A stretch of 64,000 bases of DNA from contig NZ_BMSG01000015.1 in the NCBI RefSeq assembly GCF_014649035.1, forward strand, positions 1 through 64,000, read 5' to 3'. Each line of letters begins with the position of its first letter. The first letter of the stretch is position 1. Below are positions 26,409-35,170 of the stretch, one piece after another. Both the position numbers and the translations under genes were made by a program. This stretch comes from Streptomyces sindenensis. Its GTDB lineage: Bacteria; Actinomycetota; Actinomycetes; Streptomycetales; Streptomycetaceae. A model generated the notes under the pieces. It was given only the letters and a program-made list of their open reading frames with translations. It had not been told where the DNA came from and did not search any database.

Positions 26409-28013
26409 GTGATCTCAACGATTCGGACGGTCTGCCGTCCCCACTCCCTGGTCCCGGCCGGGATCGCCGCACTCGCTTTACTGACGATCCTGCCCGCGCT
26501 CCCGGCCACCGCCGCACCGGCTCAGGACCCCGCCGCCCCGGCCGCGTTCCGCGTCACCACCCCGGCCGAGCGCAGGACCGACGCCCGTCTGGACGCGCTG
26601 CGCGACGACCCGGCCCGGCTCAAGGCGTTCTTCGCGGCGCTGCCCAAGGGCGGTGACCTCCACAACCACCTCTCGGGCGCCGTCACCACCGAGTACCTGA
26701 TCCAGCTCGCGGGCGAGCGGGGCCTGTGCATCGACGCCACCGACACCGCCGTGCGCCCGCCCTGCGGACCGGGCACCCGGCCGGCCGCCGACGCCCGCAC
26801 GGACGCGGAGTTCCGGCAGCGGATCGTCCGCGCCTGGTCCATGCAGGACTTCCCCGCCGGCCAGTCCGGCCACGACCACTTCTTCGACACCTTCGGCAAG
26901 TTCGGCGAGGCGACGCGCGACCGCGGCAAGATGCTCGCCAACGTGGCCAACACCGTCGTGGAGCAGAACCAGTTCTATCTGGAGACCCTGGTCACCCCCG
27001 CCTCGGACGCCGCGAAGAAGCTCGCCCAATCCGTGGGCTACGACGCCGACCTCGCCGCCTTCCACCGGAAGCTGGTCGCCGGCGGAAAGCTCGACGGGGT
27101 CGTCGACGAGGCCGTACGGGAAGCGGATGCCGCCGACGCCCAGTTCCGGAAGACGGCGCACTGCGACACCGGCCGCCCCGACCCCGGCTGCCGTCTGCCC
27201 GTCCGGTGGATCTCCCAGGTCTCCCGCGGCAGTTCGAACGAGCGCGTGTTCACGCAGATGGCCGTCGGTATGCGCCTCGCGGAGCGCGACCCGAGGTTCG
27301 TCGCCGTCAACCTCGTCCAGCCGGAGGACGGGGAGAGCGCCCTGCGCAACTACCGCCTCCAGATGCGGATGCTCCAGTACCTGCGCACCCAGTACCCGGA
27401 CGCCCGGCTCACCCTGCACGCCGGTGAGCTGACCCCCGGCCTGGTCAAGCCCGAGGACCTGACCTTCCACATCCGCGAGGCCGTCCAGGTCGCCGGAGCC
27501 GAACGCATCGGACACGGCGTCGACCTGGTCCACGAGGACGACTGGCGGCAGCTGGCCCGGACCATGGCCCGGCGCGGTGTCGCCGTCGAGGTGCCGTTCA
27601 GCAGCAACAAGCAGATCCTGGGCGTGGCGGGCGACGACCACCCGTTCAACGCCTACCGCCGCTACGGCGTCCCGGTGGTCCTCGCCACCGACGACCCCGG
27701 CGTCTCGCGGATCGACATCAGCCACGAGTACCAGTACGCCCGCGCCACCTACGGCCTGAGCTACACCGAGCTGAAGGACCTGGCGCGCGCCTCGCTGGAG
27801 CACGCCTTCCTCGACGGCGACAGCCTCTGGGCCGCCGGCTCCGCACGCACCGGCTACCGCCCGGTCCGCGCCTGCGCCGGATCGCAGCCGGGCGTCGCCC
27901 CGCCAGCACCGGCCTGTGCCCGTCACCTCGCGGACAACGCGAAGGCGGCCACCGAGTGGCGCCAGGAAGCGGCGTTCGCCGGATTCGAACGCCGCCAGGG
28001 CGGGGCGCGCTGA
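26409..28013 (+). CDS. Secreted adenosine deaminase-like protein
   Basis: A 534-residue metallo-deaminase with a signal peptide (hydrophobic LVPAGIAALALLTILPALPATAAPA). Zinc-site motifs of the ADA/ADGF family are present: KGGDLHNHLSGAV (His-x-His), LTLHAGEL, RIGHGVDL, VEVPFSSN and VLATDDPGVS (Asp-Asp). Four cysteines in two short insertions (GLCIDATD..PPCG, HCDTGRPDPGC) suggest disulfides, fitting an exported enzyme. The start is taken as GTG 26409, close before the signal peptide; an upstream GTG at 26343 is possible and neither has a strong ribosome site. It would deaminate extracellular adenosine or related nucleosides. Confidence 0.85.
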   Translation: MISTIRTVCRPHSLVPAGIAALALLTILPALPATAAPAQDPAAPAAFRVTTPAERRTDARLDALRDDPARLKAFFAALPKGGDLHNHLSGAVTTEYLIQLAGERGLCIDATDTAVRPPCGPGTRPAADARTDAEFRQRIVRAWSMQDFPAGQSGHDHFFDTFGKFGEATRDRGKMLANVANTVVEQNQFYLETLVTPASDAAKKLAQSVGYDADLAAFHRKLVAGGKLDGVVDEAVREADAADAQFRKTAHCDTGRPDPGCRLPVRWISQVSRGSSNERVFTQMAVGMRLAERDPRFVAVNLVQPEDGESALRNYRLQMRMLQYLRTQYPDARLTLHAGELTPGLVKPEDLTFHIREAVQVAGAERIGHGVDLVHEDDWRQLARTMARRGVAVEVPFSSNKQILGVAGDDHPFNAYRRYGVPVVLATDDPGVSRIDISHEYQYARATYGLSYTELKDLARASLEHAFLDGDSLWAAGSARTGYRPVRACAGSQPGVAPPAPACARHLADNAKAATEWRQEAAFAGFERRQGGAR

Positions 28014-28042
28014 CCCCGCCCCACCGCTGACCGGCCGATGAC

Positions 28043-28086
28043 CGGGGGCGGGACCGTACGGTGTCCGTCGGACGGTCCCGCCCCCG
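28043..28086. terminator. Terminator after the deaminase gene
   Basis: A perfect 15-bp stem (28043-28057 with 28072-28086) with a 14-base loop begins 30 bases after the deaminase stop codon. Confidence 0.8.
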
Positions 28087-28147
28087 CCCCCGGGCCGGGT
28101 ACGGGCCCCGCTCGCGCCCGCAGGACGCGCGGCCCGCGCAGCCCGCG

Positions 28148-28154
28148 GTTAGGC
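28148..28154 (+). promoter_or_regulatory. Candidate -10 element of a leaderless transcript
   Basis: TTAGGCT ends 7 bases before the ATG of the NTF2-like gene, and there is no purine-rich ribosome site. The spacing fits a leaderless mRNA starting at the ATG. No clear -35 box was found. Confidence 0.35.
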
Positions 28155-28161
28155 TCGCGGA

Positions 28162-28602
28162 ATGGGAGAGAGCGGAGAGTACGAGACCGCCGAGCCGGCC
28201 CCGTACCGGGGAACGCCCGGGGCCGATCACGCCCGGCTCACCGCGATCGTCGACGACTGGGCCGCCGCGATCGTCGCGAACGACACCGCACGGATCGCCG
28301 GCTTCATGGCCGACGAGTGGGTCATCGTCTCCGAGTCCGGCATCACGGACCGGAAGGCGTTCCTGGCCCTCGTGGCCTCCGGCGACCTGACCCACTCGGC
28401 GATGGAGGCCGTCACCCCGCCGAGGGTCCGGGTCCACGGGGACACCGCCCTCCTCACCGCCCGGATCACCAACACCGCCCACTACGGCGGTCAGCGCTTC
28501 GACGCCGACGAATGGACCACGGACGTCTTCGTACGGCGCGACGGGCACTGGCGGTGCGTGCTCAGCCACATCACCCCCGCGGCCCCGCCCACCGGTTCAT
28601 GA
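28162..28602 (+). CDS. NTF2-like (DUF4440) protein
   Basis: A 146-residue SnoaL/NTF2-fold protein. ARLTAIVDDWAAAIVANDTARIAGFMADEWVIVSESG is the usual first helix pair and strand, and DVFVRRDGHWRCVLSHITPA the last strands. Such proteins can be small enzymes or binding domains; no catalytic residue is evident. The gene overlaps the next MFS gene by four bases (ATGA), so the two are translated together. Confidence 0.8.
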   Translation: MGESGEYETAEPAPYRGTPGADHARLTAIVDDWAAAIVANDTARIAGFMADEWVIVSESGITDRKAFLALVASGDLTHSAMEAVTPPRVRVHGDTALLTARITNTAHYGGQRFDADEWTTDVFVRRDGHWRCVLSHITPAAPPTGS

Positions 28603-29795
28603 CCCGTCCGCCACGGAGCAGGAAACGCCTCGGCTACCCGGCTGCCGCGGCCGTCTTCGCCGTCGGCATGGCGGGCACCACGCTGCCCACCCCGCTCTAC
28701 GGCCTCTACCGGGAACAGCTCGGCTTCTCCGAGCTGATGGTGACCGTCGTCTTCGCCGTCTACGCCCTCGGGGTGATCGCCACTCTGCTGCTCGCCGGGA
28801 ACGTGTCCGACGAGGCGGGGCGGCGACCGGTCCTCCTGGCCGCCTTGGGCTTCTCGGCGGCCAGCGCGCTCTGCTTCCTCTTCGAGGGCGGGCTCCCCGC
28901 CCTGTTCGCCGGCCGGCTCCTCTCCGGGTTCGCCGCCGGACTGCTCAGCGGCGCCGCGACGGTCACGGTGATGGAGCTGGCCCCGCCGGGGCGCGCGGCC
29001 CGCGCCGGACTTGCCGCGACCGCCGCGAACATGGGCGGCCTGGGGTGCGGGCCGCTCCTGTCGGGACTGCTCGCCGAGTACGCCCCCTGGCCCCTCCGGC
29101 TCCCCTTCATCGCGCACCTGGCCCTGATCGCCGTGGCCGCCGTGCTGACCTGGTTCCTTCCCGAGACGGTCGCCTCCGCCCGGGTGAGGGGGCTGCGGCC
29201 GCGGCCGCAGGGTCTGGCCGTGCCGCCCACGATGCGCGGCGTGTTCACCACCTCGGCGGTGGCCGCCTTCGCCGGGTTCTCCCTGCTCGGCCTCTTCACG
29301 GCGGTCGCGCCCGCGTTCGTCGCCGAGACGCTCGACGTGCACAACCTGGCCCTGACCGGTCTCGTCGTCTTCTCCGTCTTCCTCGCCTCGACGGCCGGGC
29401 AGGCGCTCATGGGGCGGGTCGGGCAGCGCCGGGCCCTGCCGGGCGGCTGCTTCGTCCTCGTGGCGGGGCTCGTCCTGGTCGGCGCCTCGCTGCTGTTCAC
29501 CTCGCTGCCCCTGCTGGTCGCGGGGGCCCTGTGCGGTGGCCTGGGCCAGGGGCTGGCGTTCCGGGGCGCGGTGGCGGCGATCAGCGCCGCGGCACCGCCC
29601 GAGCACCGGGCCGCGACCGTGTCCGCGTTCTTCGTCATCGCCTACCTGGGCATCTCCCTTCCCGTCGTCGGCGTCGGCGCCCTCACCCTCGGCATCGGGC
29701 TGAGGAACGCCGGACTGGCCTTCTCCGGCTGTGTGCTCGCCCTCGCCCTGGGCGTCGGCCTCTCCCTGGCCCGCAGGCCTCCCGCGCCCCGGTGA
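28599..29795 (+). CDS. MFS transporter (12 TM)
   Basis: A 398-residue major facilitator protein with about twelve hydrophobic segments, the family loop GNVSDEAGRRPVLLAALG after TM2, and AAPPEHRAATVSAFFVIAYLG near TM10. TTLPTPLYGLYREQLGFS in TM1 is typical of Streptomyces exporters of this subgroup. It is coupled to the NTF2-like gene by ATGA. The substrate is unknown. Confidence 0.85.
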   Translation: MTRPPRSRKRLGYPAAAAVFAVGMAGTTLPTPLYGLYREQLGFSELMVTVVFAVYALGVIATLLLAGNVSDEAGRRPVLLAALGFSAASALCFLFEGGLPALFAGRLLSGFAAGLLSGAATVTVMELAPPGRAARAGLAATAANMGGLGCGPLLSGLLAEYAPWPLRLPFIAHLALIAVAAVLTWFLPETVASARVRGLRPRPQGLAVPPTMRGVFTTSAVAAFAGFSLLGLFTAVAPAFVAETLDVHNLALTGLVVFSVFLASTAGQALMGRVGQRRALPGGCFVLVAGLVLVGASLLFTSLPLLVAGALCGGLGQGLAFRGAVAAISAAAPPEHRAATVSAFFVIAYLGISLPVVGVGALTLGIGLRNAGLAFSGCVLALALGVGLSLARRPPAPR

Positions 29796-29879
29796 CGTAA
29801 CGCTGCCGGCGTGCCGGGCCTCGTCGACGTACGCGAAATCCCTTGTCGCACCCGCCGATCACGGTGCGAGACTGGCCGG

Positions 29880-30545
29880 GTGGACACAGCGACACGTTTG
29901 AGGCAGACGGTCATCTCCTGGGCCGCCGACGACAGCGACACCCCGGCGCCCGCCGAGGCCGGGGCCGCCCGCGAGCTGGCGGCCGGTCTGGGACTGCGCA
30001 CGGTGGTGCTCGTCGAGGGCGTCAGCGACCGTGCGGCGGTCGAGGCGCTCGCCGGACGCCAGGGCCGCACCCTCACCGCCGAGGGCGCCGTGGTCGTACC
30101 GCTCGGGGGTGCCACCAGCATCACCCGGTTCCTGCGCCTCCTGGGCCCCGACGGACTCGACGTCCGGCCCGCCGGGCTGTGCGACGCGGCGGAGCAGCGC
30201 TTCTTCCTCCAGGGCCTGGAGCGCACCGGCTTCGGCACCGGTCTCGCCCCCGACGACCTGGAGACGCTGGGCTTCTTCACCTGCCACGCCGACCTGGAGG
30301 ACGAGCTGATCCGGGCGCTCGGCACCGACGGCGTCCAGCAGGTCATCGACGACCAGGGCGACCTGCGTACCTTCCGGCTCTTCCAGAAGCAGCCCGCCCA
30401 GCGGGAGCGGCCGGTCGAGGCGCAGCTGCGGCGCTTCATGGGCACCATCGGCGGACGCAAGGAGCACTACGCCCGGGCGCTCGCCGAGGCCCTGGACCTC
30501 ACCCGCCTGCCCCGGCCGCTCGACGGACTCCTCGCCCACCTCTGA
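29880..30545 (+). CDS. Stand-alone TOPRIM-domain protein
   Basis: A 221-residue protein with a TOPRIM-like core: TVVLVEGVSDRAAVEALAGR (the conserved Glu strand, about residues 41-60), VVVPLGGATSITRFLR, and GLCDAAEQRFF where the OLD-type Asp-x-Asp strand would lie. It resembles the C-terminal TOPRIM half of OLD-family nucleases but lacks the ABC ATPase half. The GTG at 29880 is chosen because the upstream part is Arg/Cys-rich shadow sequence; a GAGACT six bases before it suggests a leaderless start. Nuclease activity is inferred from the fold only. Confidence 0.7.
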   Translation: MDTATRLRQTVISWAADDSDTPAPAEAGAARELAAGLGLRTVVLVEGVSDRAAVEALAGRQGRTLTAEGAVVVPLGGATSITRFLRLLGPDGLDVRPAGLCDAAEQRFFLQGLERTGFGTGLAPDDLETLGFFTCHADLEDELIRALGTDGVQQVIDDQGDLRTFRLFQKQPAQRERPVEAQLRRFMGTIGGRKEHYARALAEALDLTRLPRPLDGLLAHL

Positions 30546-30581
30546 CCACCGGGCGCCTCCTCGGCTTCACCCGCTCCGGCG

Positions 30582-30613
30582 CGCGCTGCCGTCGGACAGA
30601 CGACGGCAGCGCG
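30582..30613. terminator. Terminator hairpin after the TOPRIM gene
   Basis: A perfect 13-bp stem (30582-30594 with 30601-30613) and 6-base loop, 37 bases after the stop codon, between convergent genes. Confidence 0.8.
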
Positions 30614-30680
30614 TCCTTCGCGGTCGGCTCGGGGCGGTACCGCTTCACGGCCCGAGGCGGCCAGGACGGCAGGGACGCCG

Positions 30681-30706
30681 TACCGGCGGGCTCGGACCCG
30701 CCGGTA
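30681..30706. terminator. Terminator hairpin after the siderophore permease gene
   Basis: A perfect 10-bp stem (30681-30690 with 30697-30706) and 6-base loop, 16 bases beyond the minus-strand stop at 30722. Confidence 0.7.
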
Positions 30707-30721
30707 CGGCCCGCCGGCCCG

Positions 30722-32869
30722 TCACCCCTCGCGCCTCGACCGCCAGAGCAGCCAGATGAAGTACGGGGCGCCGATCACCGCCGTGAGCAGCCCGACGGGG
30801 ATCTGCGCCGGGGCGATGACCGTCCGGCCGACCGTGTCGGACACGACCACCAGCAGCGCGCCGAGCAGCGCGCTCACCGGAAGGACCCGCGTGTGCCGGC
30901 GGCCCACCAGGGCGCGTGCCGCGTGCGGCGCGACGAGGCCCACGAAACCGATCACGCCGACCGCCGCCACCGCCCCCGCCGTCAGGACGACGGCGAGGCT
31001 CAGCAGACCCAGCCGGGTGCGGCCGAGCCGCACGCCGAGCAGGGCGGGCGTTTCGTTGTCCAGCCCGATCAGGTCCAGTTCACGGCGCATCACCGCCAGG
31101 ACGGGCAGCGCGACGACCAGCGCCACCAGCACCGGAATCAGCTCGGGGAACGTCCGCCCGTACGTCGAACCGCCCAGCCAGGCCAGCGCCTTCGTCTCGT
31201 TGTACGGGTCGGTGAGCACGATCAGCAGACTCACGAACGCGCCCGCCCCGGCGTGCACACCCATACCGATGAGCACCAGCCGGTTCTGCTCCAGACCACG
31301 GCGTGCGGCGAGGCCGAACACCAGCGCCGCGGCCGCCGCCGCACCGGCCAGCGCGGAGCCGCCGATCAGCCAGAAACTCGCCAGCGGTACGACGGTGAGG
31401 ACGGCGACCGCGCCCACCCCGGCGCCGCTGACGACGCCGAGGACACCCGGCTCCGCGAGCGGGTTGCGCGAGACCGCCTGGACGACGGCTCCCGCGACAG
31501 CAAGCGCCGCACCGGCCAGCAGAGCGGCGGCGACCCGGGGGACCCGTGTGTCCAGGACGTAACTGACGAAGTGTCCCGACCGGCCCGCGAGCCAGTTGCC
31601 CACATCGCCCAGCAGCAGCGTCGCGTCACCGAAGAGCGTCGCCACCACCACCGCGCCGAGCAGCCCGACCACCGTCGCCACCAGGGTGACGACGAACGCG
31701 CGCCGGCTGCGCAGCCGCGCGAACGCCGTCGAACCGCTGTCCGTCCCCATGTCCCGGGACCGGTGGGCCAGGAAGATCAGGACGAGCGCACCGAAACAGG
31801 TCGTGACGATGCCGGTCGGCACCTCGGCCCCCGCCTGGGCGCCGAACACCGCGCGCAGCAGCACATCCGCGCCGAGCACGACGAGCACGCCCGCGAGCGC
31901 CGACGCGGGGATGAACGCCCGGTGCCGGACGAGGCCCGGGATCCAGGTGCTGAGCAGCCGGACCGCCGCGGGCGCGCACAGGCCGACGAAGCCGACCGGC
32001 CCCGCGACCGCCACCGACACCGCCGCCAGCAGCACCGCGAGGATCACGGCGATGGAGCGGGTCAGCCGGGGGTTCACGCCCACCACCGCCGCACCGTCGT
32101 CGCCGAGGGCGAGGATGTCGAGCCGTCGGCCCATCAGCATCAGCCCGGCGAACGCCACGAGCGCGAGCGGGGCGAGCCGGTCGATGGACTGCATGCCGAT
32201 CTGGGCGAGCGAGCCGTTGCCCCAGGCGAACAGACCGGTCGTCTGCTGGGAGCGCAGGAGCAGCAGCATCCCGCTCAGCCCGGACAGCGCGAGGGTGAGC
32301 GCGGATCCCGCCAGCACCAGCCGGACGGGCCCGGCCCCGGCCCGGGACAGACCGAGCACGACGGCGGCCGCGATGAGTCCGCCGAGGAACGCCGTGGCCC
32401 CGGCCGGCAGTGCGGGCAGCGAGATGCCGAACGCGGCGACGGTGACCACCGCGAGATACGCACCCGCGTTCACGGCGAGCGTGTCGGGGGACGCCAGCAT
32501 GTTGCGCGACACCGACTGGAGGGCCGCGCCGGCCGCGCCGAGCGCACAGCCGACCAGGAGGCCCGCGGCGAGCCGGGGCAGCCGGGAGTCCAGGACCACG
32601 GCGGTCGTCTGTTCGTGCGCGGTCCGGTCGGACGACGAGCCGGTCGCCAGCTCCCAGAGCGTGTGGAGATCGACGGCGGCGGTGCCCTGGCTCACATGCG
32701 TGAGGGCGAGGGCGGCCAGCGCGAGGAGCCCCGCGAGCGCGAGGAGGAACATCCGGCCGCGACGGGCCGGTGGGCCGGCCGCCGCGGGGGACGCGTCCCC
32801 GGCAGGACCGGCCGCGCCCGCCACCGTCTTCACGGGGGCGGGCGGGGCGGTTGTGGTGCGGGTGCTCAT
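30722..32869 (-). CDS. Fused double FecCD permease of a siderophore ABC importer
   Basis: A 715-residue membrane protein made of two FecCD-type permeases in tandem, as in FhuB. Each half has the RLPRLAAGLLVGCALGAAGAALQSVSRNMLASP or RVPRVAAALLAGAALAVAGAVVQAVSRNPLAEP block and a GFVGLxxPxAxR segment (near 310 and 640). About twenty hydrophobic segments are expected. It starts two bases after the binding-protein gene, so the importer is one operon under the iron box at 34772. Confidence 0.92.
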   Translation of the reverse strand: MSTRTTTAPPAPVKTVAGAAGPAGDASPAAAGPPARRGRMFLLALAGLLALAALALTHVSQGTAAVDLHTLWELATGSSSDRTAHEQTTAVVLDSRLPRLAAGLLVGCALGAAGAALQSVSRNMLASPDTLAVNAGAYLAVVTVAAFGISLPALPAGATAFLGGLIAAAVVLGLSRAGAGPVRLVLAGSALTLALSGLSGMLLLLRSQQTTGLFAWGNGSLAQIGMQSIDRLAPLALVAFAGLMLMGRRLDILALGDDGAAVVGVNPRLTRSIAVILAVLLAAVSVAVAGPVGFVGLCAPAAVRLLSTWIPGLVRHRAFIPASALAGVLVVLGADVLLRAVFGAQAGAEVPTGIVTTCFGALVLIFLAHRSRDMGTDSGSTAFARLRSRRAFVVTLVATVVGLLGAVVVATLFGDATLLLGDVGNWLAGRSGHFVSYVLDTRVPRVAAALLAGAALAVAGAVVQAVSRNPLAEPGVLGVVSGAGVGAVAVLTVVPLASFWLIGGSALAGAAAAAALVFGLAARRGLEQNRLVLIGMGVHAGAGAFVSLLIVLTDPYNETKALAWLGGSTYGRTFPELIPVLVALVVALPVLAVMRRELDLIGLDNETPALLGVRLGRTRLGLLSLAVVLTAGAVAAVGVIGFVGLVAPHAARALVGRRHTRVLPVSALLGALLVVVSDTVGRTVIAPAQIPVGLLTAVIGAPYFIWLLWRSRREG

Positions 32870-32871
32870 CG

Positions 32872-33846
32872 TCAGGCGGTCAGCGCGCCGACGAGGGCGT
32901 CGATGTACTCGCGCATCGACGCGGTTCCGCCGAACATCCAGATGCCGTCGGGCAGCCGGTGGACCTCGTCGTTCTTCACGAACGGGAGGGACTTCCACAC
33001 CGCGTTGTCCTTGAGGCCGTCGGCGAACGGGTCGCCGCCGTCGGAGTCGTTGGCGATGTAGGTGAACTGCGCGTCGCCGATCTTCGTGAGGCCCTCGACA
33101 TCGGTCGCGGCCAGGCCGTAGGCCTTGTCGCCCTTCAGCTTCCACGGGTCGACAAGACCGAGTTCGGTGTTGACGTCGGAGAGCAGCGAGCCCTTGACGT
33201 ACGGGCGGACCGAGACCTGGTTGCCCTCCTGCCAGCCGTCGGCGAACGCGACCTTCTCGCCGTCGAGTCCGGCGTCCGCGAGCTTCTTCCTGCCGTCCGC
33301 GATCGCCTTGCGGAAGGAGTCGATCTCGGACTTGGCCTTGTCCTCGGTGCCGGTGGCCTGGGCGATGAGGTTGACGGTGTCGACCATCTGGTCGATCTGC
33401 CGGCTCGCGTCGGCGGAGCGGACCACGGCGACCGGGGCGGCCTTCGACAGCTGCGCGATGGCGGAGTCGGACAGGTCGGTGGTGGCGACGATGAGGTCGG
33501 GCTTCAGCCCGGCCACGGTGGCGACGCTGGGCTCGCCCCGGGTGCCTATGTCCTTGACGCCCTTGGTGAGCGGGGCGGCCGTGTCGTAGGCGGTGTAGCC
33601 CTTGACGTCGGCGACGCCGACCGGCTGCACGCCGAGGGTCACCAGGGTCTCGACGACGTTCCACTCGGTGCCGACGACCCGCTTGGCAGGCCCGTCGAGC
33701 GTGATCTTCTTGCCGCGCGAGTCGGTGACCGTCACGGCCTTGTCCCCGGCGGACTCCTTCTTCGGCGCCTCGGTGGTGCCGCACGCCGTGAGGGCGAGCG
33801 CGGCCGCGGCGGCGAGGACGGGCCACGTCAGGTGATGGTTCTTCAT
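32872..33846 (-). CDS. Siderophore-binding lipoprotein
   Basis: A 324-residue iron-siderophore binding protein. The signal peptide ends in a lipobox (ALALTACGT, Cys22). The mature part has the class III binding-protein pattern: VVGTEWNVVETLVTLGVQPVGVAD, GEPSVATVAGLKPDLIVAT, and a long linking helix. It delivers the ligand to the fused permease and ATPase in the same operon. The siderophore type cannot be told from sequence. Confidence 0.92.
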   Translation of the reverse strand: MKNHHLTWPVLAAAAALALTACGTTEAPKKESAGDKAVTVTDSRGKKITLDGPAKRVVGTEWNVVETLVTLGVQPVGVADVKGYTAYDTAAPLTKGVKDIGTRGEPSVATVAGLKPDLIVATTDLSDSAIAQLSKAAPVAVVRSADASRQIDQMVDTVNLIAQATGTEDKAKSEIDSFRKAIADGRKKLADAGLDGEKVAFADGWQEGNQVSVRPYVKGSLLSDVNTELGLVDPWKLKGDKAYGLAATDVEGLTKIGDAQFTYIANDSDGGDPFADGLKDNAVWKSLPFVKNDEVHRLPDGIWMFGGTASMREYIDALVGALTA

Positions 33847-33854
33847 GAGGGTGC

Positions 33855-34766
33855 TCAGGGCCTTTCGGTACGAAGGTGGTGGCGGCCGACCGCGCGGGTG
33901 CGCGGGATGCCGGTGGGGGAGTCGAGTTCGACGTCGATGCGGATGCCGTAGGCGTCGGTGAGCCGCTCGGGGGCGTACACCTCGGCGGGCGTGCCCGCGG
34001 CGACGATCCGCCCGGACGAGAGAAGGACGACCTGGTCGGCCACGGAGGCGGCCTGGTCCAGATCGTGGAGCACGACCCCGACGGTGACGCCGTGGGTGTC
34101 GGCGAGATCGCGGACGAGGTCGAGGATCTCCACCTGGTAGCGCAGGTCCAGATAGGTGGTGGGCTCGTCGAGCAGGAGTACGTCGGTGTCCTGGGCCAGG
34201 CAGCAGGCGAACCAGACGCGCTGCAACTGCCCGCCGGAGAGGCTCTCCACCCCGCGGTCGGCGAACTCGGTGAGGTTCGTGACGGTCAGCGCGTGCTCGA
34301 CCATCCGGGCGCCGTCCGGGTCGGCTCCCCGGATCCGGCCCCGGTAGGGGTGCCGGCCGAATCCGACCACGTCGCGCACGCTGAGCCCGGCCGGGGCGTT
34401 GCGGCTCTGGGCGAGCAGGGTGACGCGGCGGGCGAAGTCGGAGCGCGACAGGGCGAGGGCGTCGACGGGCGCGCCGTCCCCGGCCTCGGCCGCCACGGTC
34501 ACGCTGCCGGTGCGGGCCTTGTGCAGCCGGGCCACGGCCCGCAACAGGGTGGACTTCCCACTGCCGTTCGGCCCGATGAGCGCGGTGACACGGCCGCGCG
34601 GCAGCCGGAGGTCGGCGCCGTGCACGACATCGGTGCGGTCGTAGGCGACCGTCATGTCGCGGGCGTCGAGGCCCGCGTCGTCGGCGGGTGGCACGGTGGC
34701 ACCGGCAGCGGGCGCGGAGGCCCGGTGCGGCGGTGGGTCTTCTCGGTCGAGGGCAGGAGCGATCAC
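33855..34766 (-). CDS. Siderophore ABC importer ATPase (FhuC/FecE type)
   Basis: A 303-residue ABC ATPase: Walker A GPNGSGKST (about residues 64-72), Q-loop LLAQSRNAPAGLSV, signature SLSGGQLQRV, Walker B DVLLLDEPTTYLDL and a switch histidine in VVLHDLDQA. It is first in the operon with the binding protein and fused permease. The start is a GTG at 34766, only six bases from the iron box, so the mRNA may be almost leaderless; translation from an internal ATG (MTVAYDRT) cannot be excluded. Iron-dependent repression is expected. Confidence 0.92.
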   Translation of the reverse strand: MIAPALDREDPPPHRASAPAAGATVPPADDAGLDARDMTVAYDRTDVVHGADLRLPRGRVTALIGPNGSGKSTLLRAVARLHKARTGSVTVAAEAGDGAPVDALALSRSDFARRVTLLAQSRNAPAGLSVRDVVGFGRHPYRGRIRGADPDGARMVEHALTVTNLTEFADRGVESLSGGQLQRVWFACCLAQDTDVLLLDEPTTYLDLRYQVEILDLVRDLADTHGVTVGVVLHDLDQAASVADQVVLLSSGRIVAAGTPAEVYAPERLTDAYGIRIDVELDSPTGIPRTRAVGRHHLRTERP

Positions 34767-34771
34767 GGAAG

Positions 34772-34790
34772 TGAGGTTAGCCTAACCTGA
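34772..34790. promoter_or_regulatory. DmdR/IdeR-type iron box
   Basis: The minus strand reads TCAGGTTAGGCTAACCTCA, a close match to the actinobacterial iron-box consensus TTAGGTTAGGCTAACCTAA. A TTGACC (-35-like) lies just upstream at 34799-34804 on the minus strand. Binding by an iron-loaded DmdR repressor would shut off the importer. Confidence 0.9.
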
Positions 34791-35170
34791 ATTCCCCGGG
34801 TCAAGGGGGATTTGGAATCGTGTCCTCCGCGTGACCCCGCACGGCTCGCCGACGGGGTGCACGCAGAGGAGGCCGGGGTGCGCCAGGAGTGTCCGCGACC
34901 TCGAACGGCGGTACTTTCCGGCCGAAGCGGAGGATTGGCGCATCGGCGCCTTCTGGAGTCTTCGCAGGTCAGGTGGTCGTTTCGAATTGAACTGCCGGGA
35001 TCTGTCCATATGCTGGACGAATCGCGCGAGGCCTCTGAGCTGCCCGAATGACCATTCGGTCGGTTCGAACGGATGTCTGCGGCTGGAAGCTGGCCGTCGA
35101 CGTGCGCCTACTTTCCGCATGCGTAAGACTCCTGACCGCAATCAGGCACCCGAGCAAGGAGATTTCACCA
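34791..35170. other. Intergenic region, siderophore importer / inhibitor gene
   Basis: About 380 bases between divergent genes with no convincing coding frame. It should carry the inhibitor gene promoter. Apart from the iron box at its left edge, no motif was recognised. Confidence 0.45.

Noticed and set aside
29843..33061. A 1072-residue open frame on the plus strand over the siderophore permease
   Set aside because: It runs through the TOPRIM gene in another frame and antisense through the fused permease; its composition (His/Gln/Arg/Gly) is typical of shadow frames.
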